Counted from the first letter of the stretch, positions 20,288-29,676 are shown. The stretch: DNA of 43,660 bases from Negativicutes bacterium (GCA_031292015.1 JARLHY010000050.1:1-43660); one strand, 5' to 3'. The notes: generated by a model from the sequence alone, not told the origin. Translations and numbers: made by a program.

Positions 20288-22207
20288 TTACTTTCCGCCC
20301 GAACTTTTACTTATTTTCTCGGCCAATTCATTCAGATAGGTCCATCGTTCCAACAGCTCATCCAGCTCGCCTTCCAGTTCCTTCTGCACCCCCACCAGCT
20401 TTTGCAGCAGTTCAAAATCACTGCCGGCTGCGCCGATCTGATCGGCAACCTCCTGCAATCTCCGCTCGGCATCGGCAATCACAGCCTCAATCTGCTCGTA
20501 TTCCCGCTGCTCTTTAAAAGTAAACCGATAGCGCCGTTTACTCTCGTCGGCCGGTGCCGCCGGCTCCTTCTCTTCACCGCCCCTGGCTTTATTGCCGGTC
20601 TCGGATCCGGGCAGCACCCGCTTGTCCTGGTAGTCGGAGTAGCCGCCGGCGTACTGTCTGATAACCCCGCTGCCTTCAAAAGCCAGGATTTTATCTGCCA
20701 ACCGGTCCAGGAAATAGCGGTCATGGGAAACGGCGATCACCGCGCCGCGAAAATCATCCAGATAATCTTCCAAAATGGTCAGGGTCTGAATATCCAGGTC
20801 GTTGGTCGGTTCATCCAACAGCAAAACATTCGGCGCACTCATCAGTATCCTCAGCAGATACAAACGGCGCCTTTCCCCTCCCGACAACTTGGCGATCGGC
20901 ATCCACTGAACGGCAGGCGGAAACAGGAAGCGCTCCAGCATTTGCGAGGCGCTGATCCCCGTGCCGTCCGCGGTGGTGATAACATTGGCCTCTTCTTTGA
21001 TGTAGTCGATCACCCGCAGGGCTTCGTCCATTTCGCTGCTCTCCTGGGAGAAATAGCCGAGTTTCACCGTCTGCCCGATATCCACGGTACCACTGTCAGC
21101 CAAAAGGCGTCCGGCAATAATATTGAGCAGCGTGGATTTACCGCTGCCGTTCGGTCCGACAATCCCTACCCTGTCGTCCCGCAGTACGATGTAACTGAAA
21201 CCATCGATCAAGGTCTTGTCGCCAAAGGCGTGACGAATATTTTCCAGCTCAATGATTTTTCGCCCCAGCCGGGTCGAGCCAACCTCCATCTCCAGCTTGC
21301 CGCCCGGGCGGTCGGACTGCTGGGCGCTAAGCTCCTCGAACCGTTCGATCCGGGCCTTTTGTTTCGTGGATCGCGCCTGGGCGCCGCGCCGTATCCAGGC
21401 CAGCTCATTCCGCAGGAGGTTTTGCCGCTTCCGTTCGCTGCCCTCTTGTTGTTCCTCCCTGTCCGCCTTGCTTTCGAGAAATCTGCTGTAGTTACCGCTA
21501 TAGGTGTAAAGCCGGCCTTTGTCAATTTCGATGATGCGGTTGGTCACCCGGTCCAGAAAGTACCTGTCATGGGTTACCATCAGCAGTGCACCCTTGTACC
21601 CGTGCAAATACTGCTCCAGCCAGCCTACCATATCATTATCGATATGATTGGTCGGCTCGTCCAAAATCAGCAGCTCGGCTGGATTGACCAGGGCACTCGC
21701 CAGCGCGACCCGCTTGCGTTGTCCCCCGGAAAGCGTGCCGATCTTCGCCGTGAAATCGTTGATTCCCAGTCTGGTCAGAACTGCTTTGGCCTCGCTTTCC
21801 AGCTGCCAGGCGTTTTGGGCATCCATTTGCTGACCCAGACGGATCAGCTGCTCTTGCTGCTGCTTGTCGCCGGGATGACTCTCAACCGCCGCCAGAGCCT
21901 GCTCGTAATCCCTGATCAGCCGCATGACCGGCGCGCTGCCTTTGAATACCTGCGCCAGCACGGTGGATCCTGCGTCAAATTCCGGATTTTGCGGCAGATA
22001 GCCCATCCGTACGCCGCTGCCGAGCATGACCATGCCGCCATCGGCAGGCTCCAACCCGGCGACAACCTTCAAGAAGGTGGATTTGCCGGTGCCGTTGACC
22101 CCGATCAGGCCTATTTTGTCGCCCTCGTCCACGCCAAAGGTCACCTTTTCAAACAAAATCCGCTCGCCATAACTTTTCGTCAAATTTTCCATCGACAGCA
22201 AATTCAT
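20288..22207 (-). CDS. uup: ABC-F ATPase Uup
   Basis: A 639-residue ABC-F protein with both ATPase domains intact: Walker A GVNGTGKST and GPNGSGKST, signatures LSGGQRKR and LSGGERRR, Walker [12 protein letters not shown] and [11 protein letters not shown]. The TNDLDIQTLTILEDYLDDF stretch in domain 2 is diagnostic of Uup. A charged linker (about residues 530-555) leads to a C-terminal coiled coil (about 560-635), Uup's DNA-binding domain. Uup acts on ribosomes and on branched DNA intermediates in other bacteria. ATG 22207-22205 with AGAGGGA. It precedes no obvious partner but shares strand and direction with the exonuclease and topoisomerases upstream, a DNA-transaction neighbourhood. Confidence 0.92.
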   Translation of the reverse strand: MNLLSMENLTKSYGERILFEKVTFGVDEGDKIGLIGVNGTGKSTFLKVVAGLEPADGGMVMLGSGVRMGYLPQNPEFDAGSTVLAQVFKGSAPVMRLIRDYEQALAAVESHPGDKQQQEQLIRLGQQMDAQNAWQLESEAKAVLTRLGINDFTAKIGTLSGGQRKRVALASALVNPAELLILDEPTNHIDNDMVGWLEQYLHGYKGALLMVTHDRYFLDRVTNRIIEIDKGRLYTYSGNYSRFLESKADREEQQEGSERKRQNLLRNELAWIRRGAQARSTKQKARIERFEELSAQQSDRPGGKLEMEVGSTRLGRKIIELENIRHAFGDKTLIDGFSYIVLRDDRVGIVGPNGSGKSTLLNIIAGRLLADSGTVDIGQTVKLGYFSQESSEMDEALRVIDYIKEEANVITTADGTGISASQMLERFLFPPAVQWMPIAKLSGGERRRLYLLRILMSAPNVLLLDEPTNDLDIQTLTILEDYLDDFRGAVIAVSHDRYFLDRLADKILAFEGSGVIRQYAGGYSDYQDKRVLPGSETGNKARGGEEKEPAAPADESKRRYRFTFKEQREYEQIEAVIADAERRLQEVADQIGAAGSDFELLQKLVGVQKELEGELDELLERWTYLNELAEKISKSSGGK

Positions 22208-22238
22208 GATCCAATCCCTCTGTTTAAGCCCTTCGTTT

Positions 22239-22790
22239 TTAAAAATCCCTGAGAGGAACCTTCAGCTTCTCAGTTAACTGTTTAAAGCTTCCGGCCTTGA
22301 CCGTTTCTTGGGCCGACAGCGCAATCATCGCGCAGGTGCGGGCATCGTGCAGGGCGTTATGATGATCAAATTCGATAGCGAAGCGATTCGCCAGCGTCCC
22401 TAATTTATAATTCTCCACATCCGTCCAGACCCGTCTGGCGATATCCACCGTGCACGCATACTGAAAGCGGGGATAGGGCAGCTCATAGGCGTCAAGCATA
22501 CTGCGCAAAACCCCGATATCAAAAACCGCGTTGTGGGCGATCACCACTTTGTTCTCAAGATGCGTCCTGATCCGCGGCCACAATTCGGCGAAGGTCGGTT
22601 TTTCCGCCACATCCTGCACCGTCAGCCCATGGATCTTGGTATTCCAATAATCAAACTGCAGTACCGGCGGCCGAATCAGCGAATACGCCGCTTTTACGAT
22701 CCGCCCGTTTTCCACCGTAACCGCCGCCAGACTGCAGGCACTGGCCCTGCTGCGGTTGGCTGTCTCGAAATCTATCGCCACATAATTCAT
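22239..22790 (-). CDS. DnaQ-like 3'-5' exonuclease (DEDDh)
   Basis: A 183-residue single-domain exonuclease of the DNA polymerase III epsilon/PolC-exo family. Catalytic residues are visible: DFETA (ExoI Asp and Glu, residues 6-8), HNAVFDIGVL (ExoII), and HNALHDARTCAM (ExoIII His and Asp). There is no polymerase or BRCT extension. ATG 22790-22788 with GGAGAGGA about 10 nt upstream; a longer frame into the topoisomerase gene lacks support. It lies 31 bp upstream of uup and 55 bp downstream of topB, so co-transcription is likely. It would trim or proofread DNA (or RNA) ends. Confidence 0.88.
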   Translation of the reverse strand: MNYVAIDFETANRSRASACSLAAVTVENGRIVKAAYSLIRPPVLQFDYWNTKIHGLTVQDVAEKPTFAELWPRIRTHLENKVVIAHNAVFDIGVLRSMLDAYELPYPRFQYACTVDIARRVWTDVENYKLGTLANRFAIEFDHHNALHDARTCAMIALSAQETVKAGSFKQLTEKLKVPLRDF

Positions 22791-22845
22791 CCGGCGGCCG
22801 TTCCTCTCCAAATAATGAATAGTATCTTCCGTCTGACTATTTGTA

Positions 22846-24981
22846 TTACGTCCGCTTCTGCTGCGCCGGTATATCCGGCTCACCCGCCTTGTCGTTGTAA
22901 GTGGCCCGGCAGGCGGGATATTTCGTGCAGCCCCAGAACGCCCCGTTTTTTCCCTGGATCAGCTGCAGCGCCCCGCCTTGACAGCGCGGGCAGGCGTGCT
23001 TCGGTTTTTGCGGCCCGCCGTTATCGTCGTCATAAGCCGCTTTGCAGGAAGGATAGCGGGAACAGCCCCAAAACTTCCCCTTTTTGCCGTTTCTCTGCTG
23101 CAGGACCCCTTTGCCGCACTGCGGGCAGGGGTGGTCGCCCTGGGGCGTCATGTTCAGATCGGTGGCCATGGCGCAAATAGCAGTAGTAAATTCCGCCTGT
23201 TGTTTAAGAAACCCCTCCAGGCTTTCCTGCCCGTCAGCCATGCGGTGCAGTATCGTTTCCCACAGGGCCGTGGAATCAGGGTAGGTCAAATCTTCCGGCA
23301 GCGCATCGATCAACAGATACGCCGAATCGGTGGGCACCAGGTACTTCTTCTTTTTCTCCTCCCGGAGAAAACCGCGCTGAATCAGTTCCTTGATAATCGT
23401 GGCCCGGGTCGCCTCGGTACCGATGCCGCTGACATCCCTGAGCTGTTTTTTCAGTTCGGGGTTTTTGACATATTTATGGATCTCCTTCATCGCCGCCAGC
23501 AGCGTGGCGGCGGTAAAGCGTCCGGGCGGCTTCGTGCTCTTCTTTTCCGCCGAAGCCTTGACATACTCGGCGCTGTCGCCTTTTTCCATTGCCGGCAGCG
23601 TTCCTTCGTCCTCGTCCTTCTTCTCTTCGGCCTCTGCGGCATATAGCTCTTTCCAGCCAAGCTCGCGCACGATCCGGCCGCTGGCGGTAAAGCCCTCATC
23701 AGCATAGCGGGCCCCCACCCGGGTCTGGCTGTAGACATGAACAGGGTAAAACTGGGCGATATAGGCCTGAGCAATCAAAAAGTAGATGTTTTTTTCGGTC
23801 TCGCTCAAGGTGCCCCACCGGCATTGCTCCACCGTTGGAATGAGGGCATGATGGGCCGTGATCTTTTTGTCATTCCAGGCCCGGCTTTGGATCTTCCCGT
23901 CGGCCCGCCCGGCCCAGGCCGCCAGCTCGCTCGATGCGGCCCCGCTCAGGTTTCCCAGAATGACGGCGGCGTCGGCCTGCTGTGATTCCGGCAGAAAGTC
24001 GCAGTCCGAGCGGGGATAAGAGGTAAGCTTCTTTTCGTAGAGTTTCTGCGCCGTATCCAGGACAAGCTGCGGATCATAACCGAATCGCTTCCCGGCCAGC
24101 ACCTGCAGCGCCGAAAGCGACAGCGGCAGTCGCTGCGGTTCCTTCTTTTCAGTGGTTTCGCACTGGACGATTTCCGCCGCCTCGGCAGCGGTGTCCAGCT
24201 TCTCCATCAGCGCCTGGGCCACCGCGCTGTCAGCCAGCCGGCCCTCGGCATCCAGGCCCGGCTGCTCGTCTTTCGGTTTCCAATAGGCTGTAAAAACGCC
24301 GTTTGCATGTTGAAAATCGGCCTTGACGGTAAAGTAATCCGCCAGTTTAAAGCCCTCTATCTCCCGCTCCCGCCTCACCACAAGGGCCAGGGTCGGGGTT
24401 TTCACCCGCCCCACCGGAAGGGTTGCCTTATGGCCGGCCCGCTGGGCGGCAAGGGTAAAAGCCCGGGACAGGTTCATCCCGATCAGCCAGTCGGCCCGGG
24501 CCCGGGCCAATGCCGACTGCTTGAGATTTTGAAAATCACTGTTGTCCCGCAGATTGGCGATAGCCTTTTTAATGCTGTGCTCATCAAGAGCGTTCAGCAG
24601 AATCCTCTGCACCGGCTTGCTGTTGTCGACATACTCCAGGACTTCGTCAATCAGAAGCTGCCCCTCGCGGTCCGGGTCACCGGCGTGGACGATTTCCGTC
24701 GCTTCGTCAATCAGCTTCTTGACCACCCCGAACTGCTTCTGACAGGAAGCCGCCACCAGAAGCTTCCAGGTCTCAGGGATGATCGGCAGGTCTTCCATGC
24801 GCCATTTTTCATATTTGACGTCATATTCGCCCGGTTCCGCCTGGCGGAGGATATGGCCGTACCCCCAGGTAATCACCCCGGCACCGGTGGTAATATATCC
24901 ATCTTTGCGGCTCAGCGGCCCAGGCAGGCACTTGGCGATCTCCGCCCCCATGCTGGGCTTTTCGGCAATATATAATTTCAC
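22846..24981 (-). CDS. topB: DNA topoisomerase III (copy 1, intact)
   Basis: A 711-residue type IA topoisomerase that relaxes or decatenates DNA through a 5'-phosphotyrosine. The TOPRIM domain is at the N-terminus (LYIAEKPSMGAEIA, then AGDPDREGQLL with the acidic metal site). The active-site Tyr is in KLTSYPRSDCDFLP. Family motifs GRVKTPTL and GIGTEATRATII are present. Two C-terminal zinc ribbons (CPQCGKG with CSRYPSC, and CPRCQGG with CTKYPAC) extend the protein. GTG 24981-24979 with GAGGAG at 6-nt spacing is preferred over a longer frame. A second, broken paralogue lies directly upstream. Confidence 0.93.
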   Translation of the reverse strand: MKLYIAEKPSMGAEIAKCLPGPLSRKDGYITTGAGVITWGYGHILRQAEPGEYDVKYEKWRMEDLPIIPETWKLLVAASCQKQFGVVKKLIDEATEIVHAGDPDREGQLLIDEVLEYVDNSKPVQRILLNALDEHSIKKAIANLRDNSDFQNLKQSALARARADWLIGMNLSRAFTLAAQRAGHKATLPVGRVKTPTLALVVRREREIEGFKLADYFTVKADFQHANGVFTAYWKPKDEQPGLDAEGRLADSAVAQALMEKLDTAAEAAEIVQCETTEKKEPQRLPLSLSALQVLAGKRFGYDPQLVLDTAQKLYEKKLTSYPRSDCDFLPESQQADAAVILGNLSGAASSELAAWAGRADGKIQSRAWNDKKITAHHALIPTVEQCRWGTLSETEKNIYFLIAQAYIAQFYPVHVYSQTRVGARYADEGFTASGRIVRELGWKELYAAEAEEKKDEDEGTLPAMEKGDSAEYVKASAEKKSTKPPGRFTAATLLAAMKEIHKYVKNPELKKQLRDVSGIGTEATRATIIKELIQRGFLREEKKKKYLVPTDSAYLLIDALPEDLTYPDSTALWETILHRMADGQESLEGFLKQQAEFTTAICAMATDLNMTPQGDHPCPQCGKGVLQQRNGKKGKFWGCSRYPSCKAAYDDDNGGPQKPKHACPRCQGGALQLIQGKNGAFWGCTKYPACRATYNDKAGEPDIPAQQKRT

Positions 24982-25076
24982 AGTTGAACTCCTCGAAAAA
25001 AATGAGAATCCCGCTATTTGCAGGATTCCTTTCTGCACAATACTATAACTTCTTTCAACGCCGGTAAAATCCTGCC

Positions 25077-27148
25077 CTAATCTTTTTCTTTCTTGGTCAA
25101 AGCCGCCTTGAGCAGTTCGCCCAGATTGCTGCCGATCGTGGCGTTGTCGCTGAACTCGGAAATGAGCTTTTGGTTCATGCGGCTCTCATGCTTTGATGTT
25201 TTAAGACCGCCGAAGGCGTTCTCCTTTTCCGGCTGCCGGTGTCCGCAGGCCCGGTCCTGGCAGGCCAGCATCTTCCCGCGCTTGCCGTTGACCAGCAGCA
25301 TAAACTTGCCGCACAGCGGACACTTGACCTTGGAAATATTATCGGCTTTGTAAACCGTTGTATCGGCGATGGTTTCTTTGACCAGCGCCATGGTATATTC
25401 CCGGATCTGAGCGATAAAGTCGGCCTTGCTGTCCTTGCCTTTGGCGATATTGGCAAGCACCTGCTCCCACTGCGCCGTCAGTTCCGGCGTTTTCAGATCC
25501 TTGGCCACAAGGCTGATCAGTTGCTTGCCTTTGGAGGTGGGTACCAGCTCTTTCCCCTGACGTTCGATATAGCTGGTGTGAATCAGTTTCTCGATGATTT
25601 CGGCGCGGGTTGCCACCGTCCCCAGACCGCTTGCTTTGATCGACTCCCTGAGTTCTTCGTCTTCGATAAACTTGCCCGGACTCTCCATCGCCGTGAGCAG
25701 GCTGGCTTCGTTGTAGCGGGCCGGCGGTTTGGTTTTCGCCTTGTTTACCTTGGCGTTTTCCAGCTTGACACTGTCGCCTTTTTTGTGGACCTTAAGCGTC
25801 TGTTCCGGCAGCGCTTCGGCGCTGGTCTCATCCCGTTCCGCCTGCCGGGAGGTGATCGCCCGCCAGCCCTGCTCCACAATAACCCGGCCGGTGGAATAGA
25901 ATTTCTCCCCGTTGACGGTGGTGACCATCGTCGTTTGATTGTAGCGGTGGGGCGGATACAGCACCGCGATGAACTGTCTGGCGATCAGGTCGTACAGCCT
26001 CTTCTCCTCGGGACTGAGCGCGGCCAGCTGAAGCGGCTGCTCGGTCGGGATGATGGCATGATGGTCGGAGACCTTGCTGTTGTCGACAAATCGTTTCGTC
26101 GGCGCCGGCAGCTTTTGCAGCAGCGGCCTGACCATTTCGGCATAAGGCCCGACGGCGATGCTCTTTAGGCGCGCCGGCAGGGTCGGAACGATATCGCTGG
26201 AGATATAGCGCGAGTCGGTCCGCGGATAGGTCACCAGCTTGTGCTGCTCATACAGCCGCTGCAAAACCGAAAGCGTCTGCTGGGCCGAGAACCCCAGCCG
26301 TTTATTCGCGTCCTTTGCAGCTCGGTCAAATGATAGGCCAGCGGCGGCGGCTCGCTCTTGGACTCCGTCCGGACCTCGGCGACAACGCCGCCGTGATCCT
26401 TGAGCCTGTCGGCGATCGCCGTCGCCTGGGTGAAATCGAATAGCCGGCTGTTCCCCCCCGCGTCGCGCCAGTCGCCGAAATAATCGCCGAAGTTGGCCCG
26501 GATAGTCCAGTAGTCTTTGGGGACGAACTTCTGGATTTCCTCCTCCCGCCTGACAATCATCCCCAGGGTCGGTGTCTGCACCCGGCCGGCGTTCAGCTGG
26601 GCGTTGAATTTACAGGTCAGGGCCCGGGTGACATTGAGCCCCACCAGCCAGTCGGCCTCCGCCCGGCCGACTGCCGCATCGTAGAGATTGTTGTAGGCCG
26701 TCCCGGGTTTCAGCGCGGCAAACCCTTCCCGGATCGCATCATCAGTCTGGGACGAGATCCACAGCCGCCGGAACGGTTTCTTCCATTTGGCCTCAGCCAT
26801 GATCCAGCGAGCCACCAATTCGCCCTCGCGTCCGGCGTCGGTGGCAATAATCAGCTCTTTGATATCGGTCCGTTTCATCAGCTGACTGATGGCATAAAAC
26901 TGATGCGCCGTTTTCTTGATGACCTTCAGTTCCAGATCAGTCGGCAGCATCGGCAGATCTTCCAGTCGCCACTCCTTATATTTGACATTATAATCTTCCG
27001 GCTCAGCCAAAGTAACAAGGTGCCCCAGCGCCCAGGTCACGACATAGGCCGGTCCTTCCATATGGCTTTTGCCCTTGGTATTGCATTTTAAGACCCGGGC
27101 GATTTCGCGGGCCACACTCGGTTTTTCCGTCAGTACAAGCGATTTCAT
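25077..27148 (-). pseudogene. topB: DNA topoisomerase III (copy 2), frameshifted
   Basis: A second TopB, continuous from ATG 27148 (SD GAGGGA) to the stop at 25079-25077 except for one missing base near 26312-26313. The N-terminal part has TOPRIM motifs (LVLTEKPSVAREIA, ATDAGREGEL) and GRVQTPTLGM. It goes out of frame after the LTELQR motif. Inserting one G there restores DANKRLGFSAQQTL and runs into the active-site segment HKLVTYPRTDSRYIS and GLGTVATRAEII. One C-terminal zinc ribbon (CPLCGKF with CQDRACGH) is present, against two in copy 1. Restored length would be about 690 residues. No slippery heptamer is obvious, so a real mutation or a sequencing error is more likely than programmed frameshifting. 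The rest of the frame is undecayed, so any loss is recent. Confidence 0.85.
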
Positions 27149-27326
27149 CTTCGTCCCTCAATTCTTTCCGGTACCATGTTAGCATTCCTCAGTGTCTATT
27201 ATAAACCCAAAATTCATCATAAAACCACCATCGATATCTGTCCCGCCTTCCAGCAACAGCGGCGGAGCGCATAGATTCGGAGCTTTTCACATATACTAAC
27301 CCCAAACCGCTGAGGGGGTAAGGGAG

Positions 27327-27422
27327 ATGGGTGACACAAAACCAGGCCGGGGACCAAAGAAAAGCGCGAAAAAATCTTCGGCAGAACTTGCCAAGGAACT
27401 GGCCCCGAAGACCAAGAAATAG
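27327..27422 (+). CDS. 31-residue lysine-rich small protein, unknown
   Basis: ATG 27327 opens a 31-codon frame whose product is strongly basic (nine Lys, one Arg) with a middle KKSAKKSSAELAKELAPK helix-like stretch. A GAGGGGG SD lies 8 nt upstream (27312-27318). It sits alone between the second topB (divergent) and the OYE gene (convergent), and a perfect 15-bp hairpin follows 11 bp after the stop. Upstream, GCATA (27269-27273) and TATACTA (27292-27298), 18 bp apart, resemble a forespore sigma-G/F promoter with one mismatch. A small acid-soluble-like or other DNA-binding spore peptide is possible but unproven. Confidence 0.5.
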   Translation: MGDTKPGRGPKKSAKKSSAELAKELAPKTKK

Positions 27423-27433
27423 GCCTGAAGATG

Positions 27434-27467
27434 CCGAAAAGGACTTGCTGTTGCAAGTCCTTTTCGG
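27434..27467 (+). terminator. perfect hairpin after the small basic ORF
   Basis: A 15-bp perfect inverted repeat (27434-27448 with 27453-27467, loop TGTT). The Ts lie inside the 3' arm (CCTTTTCGG) and no separate T run follows, so it may be an inefficient terminator or serve both directions, with the OYE gene ending 16 bp away. Confidence 0.6.
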
Positions 27468-27483
27468 TGCCAACCGCTTCGCT

Positions 27484-28473
27484 TTATCTCTGCCTTCCGG
27501 CCGGACACAGGGTATGATCGGTAAACCACCGACACTTCTCCACATTGCCGCCGCAGCCCAGGCATCTGTTTACCGGCTCTCCCTTCAGCACATGATTGGC
27601 AAACTCGGGATCGGCGAACATCCCTCTGCCGATCCCGACCAAGTCCACCCAATCATTTTCAATCAGGAACCGCACCTGTTCTTCTGTACGAATTTCATTC
27701 ACGGCGATCACCGGTATATTGACTTCTTTTTTCATTTTACAGCCGCTGTAAGTCATGGGGCTGCAGGGGAAACCCGCCGGAACAGCGTGATCCGGCGGCT
27801 TCATCCCGTAAGAAATGTGCAACAGGTCGATCCCGGCCTTTTCAAAGATCTTCGCCGCTTCGATGCCGTCCCGGCTGCTAGGCTGGTATTCGCCCATTCG
27901 CACCCCGATCATGAATTTTTCATGCGTATTACTCCGGATATCAGGCAGCAATTCGGTCAGAATCTTTGTCCTGCCTGCGGCATCGCCCCCGTATCCGTCC
28001 GTCCGCCGGTTGAAGGACGCGTCAAGAAACTTGCATAAAGCAAAGCCATGGGCAAAATGATACTCTGCACCGTCAAAGCCCATTTCACAGGCGGAAATGC
28101 CGGCCTGCCTCATATTCGCCTGCATGGCATGAACTTCGGCGGTTGATAACTGGTTGATGTCCATATCGCCGCAGGAAAGCTGCATCATGATTGTCGCCCC
28201 GTGGGCGTGACAGTTGCCGGCAATCTGTTTTAAGGCCGCGACATTATCCATCGACCACATATGGGTTGAACCGGCAGCCCCGATGACCCGGGTGGCCTGC
28301 ACAATAATAAGACCGGCGCCGCCTTTGGCCCGCTGGGTATAATGTTCGACATGCTGCCTGCCGTAATGCGAACCGTTGTCGCCGTGAAAAGAAAAAGTGA
28401 CCATCGGCGCCATAACAATCCGGTTTCTGATCCGATTCCCGCGAATCACCAAATCGTCTGTGATCTTAGTCAT
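27484..28473 (-). CDS. NADH:flavin oxidoreductase/Old Yellow Enzyme family, short form with C-terminal Cys cluster
   Basis: A 329-residue FMN TIM-barrel reductase of the OYE family (NIVMAPM-like RIVMAPMVTFSF, GFDGAEYHFAHGFALCKFLDASFNRR, and DLVGIGRGMFADPEF near the phosphate-binding end). ATG 28473-28471 with GGGGTG upstream. In 2,4-dienoyl-CoA reductase-type members a 4Fe-4S motif and an NAD(P)-binding domain follow the barrel. Here only the Cys motif remains (Cys at relative positions 0, 3, 10 and 19; the classical spacing is 0, 3, 7, 19) and the protein ends. Substrate, probably an alpha,beta-unsaturated carbonyl compound, and electron donor are unknown. It lies 130 bp downstream of the 2-hydroxyacid dehydrogenase but past a terminator. 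Confidence 0.85.
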   Translation of the reverse strand: MTKITDDLVIRGNRIRNRIVMAPMVTFSFHGDNGSHYGRQHVEHYTQRAKGGAGLIIVQATRVIGAAGSTHMWSMDNVAALKQIAGNCHAHGATIMMQLSCGDMDINQLSTAEVHAMQANMRQAGISACEMGFDGAEYHFAHGFALCKFLDASFNRRTDGYGGDAAGRTKILTELLPDIRSNTHEKFMIGVRMGEYQPSSRDGIEAAKIFEKAGIDLLHISYGMKPPDHAVPAGFPCSPMTYSGCKMKKEVNIPVIAVNEIRTEEQVRFLIENDWVDLVGIGRGMFADPEFANHVLKGEPVNRCLGCGGNVEKCRWFTDHTLCPAGRQR

Positions 28474-28561
28474 CTCATTCACCCCCGCTGTTTTTCCGAA
28501 ATGCCCGAAATCGGTTCCCCTTTGATGATGTTTACCACTCAATACCAAATATATACGATAT

Positions 28562-28602
28562 GAAGAGAATCAACAACCCATAGCTGGTTGCTGATTCTCT
28601 TC
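28562..28602 (-). terminator. hairpin downstream of the 2-hydroxyacid dehydrogenase gene
   Basis: A 17-bp stem with one A-C mismatch (28562-28578 with 28586-28602) abuts the stop codon of the minus-strand dehydrogenase. The sequence beyond it is A/T-rich but lacks a long T run in the minus direction. Confidence 0.65.
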
Positions 28603-29562
28603 TCAGCTTACAATATTCACCGCGTGGCCCTTGGCAAAGGCGACGATGTTTGCGGCCGTGAGGTTGACCAGTCTTTGCCGCGATTCGATCCGCCGCCACC
28701 CGATATGAGGCGTCATAATCACGTTATCCATGTGAAACAGGGGATTGTCCGCCGTCGCCGGTTCGATTTCCTGAACGTCAAGCGCCGCTCCCGCAAGCTT
28801 TCCGGCCTGCAGGGCTTCCACCAAGTCCGCTTCTTTAATCAGCGGCCCCCGCGAAGTATTGATAAGGAAGGCGGAAGGCCTGACAAGCTTCAGCGTCTCT
28901 TTATTGATCATGTGCCTCGTAGACGGCAGCAGAGGGCAGTGGAGGGAGATAAAATCACCGCTCCGCAGTACTTCTTCAAAAGAAACGTACAGGACGTCTG
29001 GGTCGCCCCAGGGCCGCGGAGCAGGATCATAAACAACGACATTCATGCCTAAAGCCAATCCCGCCTTTACGGTCTGCCGGCCGATAGCGCCGCCGCCAAT
29101 CACCCCGAGCGTCTTGTCCAGCACTTCAAAATGAGGCACCTGCAGGTGTTTGGTGAAATTGTCGTAGTCGCCCCTGTCCAGCATTTTTTGCTGTTTGTGC
29201 AAAGATGCGCTCAACATCAGCACAAATGTGATGGCCAGATGGCCCACCGCCTCGGTACTGTAGGAAGGCACGTTGCAAACGGCGATCTTCTTTTCCCTGG
29301 CTGCTTCAAGATCGATGTTGTTAAATCCCGTTCCTGCCTCGCAGATGATTTCAACTGATGCGGGAAATTTCGCGATGACATCTTTGCTGACAGGCAGTTC
29401 CTTGGTAATGACGATATTCTGGCCCTGAACCCGTTCCAGAATCTGCCCGTCGCTGCTGTCGTCATATTTGGTGAATTCAGTTGCATCCGCTAACAGCGAA
29501 TAGTCCAGTTTTTGGTCGTAATCCAGTTTGGCCGAATTGAGAAAAACCGCTTTCTTTTTCAT
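28603..29562 (-). CDS. D-2-hydroxyacid dehydrogenase (NAD-dependent)
   Basis: A 319-residue member of the D-isomer-specific 2-hydroxyacid dehydrogenase family, which interconverts 2-oxoacids and D-2-hydroxyacids. The NAD-binding glycine motif is LGVIGGGAIGRQTVKAGLALGMNVVVYD, preceded by the catalytic-domain segment AGTGFNNIDLEAA. The active-site trio is visible: Arg in INTSRGPLI, Glu in VQEIEPA, and His in MTPHIGW. ATG 29562-29560 with GGAGGG at 6-nt spacing. It is divergent from the LytS-type kinase across a 309-bp region with a dyad, so it may be under that system or near-by carboxylate control. Possible substrates are glyoxylate, hydroxypyruvate or another short 2-oxoacid. Confidence 0.9.
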   Translation of the reverse strand: MKKKAVFLNSAKLDYDQKLDYSLLADATEFTKYDDSSDGQILERVQGQNIVITKELPVSKDVIAKFPASVEIICEAGTGFNNIDLEAAREKKIAVCNVPSYSTEAVGHLAITFVLMLSASLHKQQKMLDRGDYDNFTKHLQVPHFEVLDKTLGVIGGGAIGRQTVKAGLALGMNVVVYDPAPRPWGDPDVLYVSFEEVLRSGDFISLHCPLLPSTRHMINKETLKLVRPSAFLINTSRGPLIKEADLVEALQAGKLAGAALDVQEIEPATADNPLFHMDNVIMTPHIGWRRIESRQRLVNLTAANIVAFAKGHAVNIVS

Positions 29563-29656
29563 GTACACCCTCCAAATTACCGTAAGCTCTATCTAAGCTC
29601 CCAACGCGTCAGGTCTTGTCCGGTCTCTCCTGCAGGAGCTCTGTCGCGCCGACTTT

Positions 29657-29676
29657 GTGAAAGTGATAACTTTCAC
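29657..29676. promoter_or_regulatory. perfect dyad in the dehydrogenase/LytS divergent region
   Basis: GTGAAAGT-GATA-ACTTTCAC is a perfect 8-bp inverted repeat, about 95 bp upstream of the dehydrogenase start and about 195 bp upstream of the kinase start. It resembles an operator for a dimeric regulator, but spacing does not fit Rex or CRP/FNR. The rest of the 29563-29871 gap also holds an 11-bp direct repeat ATACATTATAT (29691-29701 and 29717-29727) and a CTCCTGCAGGAG palindrome near 29627. Confidence 0.5.

Noticed and set aside
22791..22883. N-terminal extension of the DnaQ-like exonuclease into topB
   Set aside because: The extra residues are low-quality and overlap the topB 3' end; an SD supports ATG 22790.
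26300..26325. Programmed -1 frameshifting in the second topB
   Set aside because: There is no X-XXY-YYZ slippery heptamer and no clear stimulatory structure; a one-base loss explains it more simply.
29655..29676. Rex site before the 2-hydroxyacid dehydrogenase
   Set aside because: TTGTGAA is present but the inverted half is 10 bp away instead of 4.
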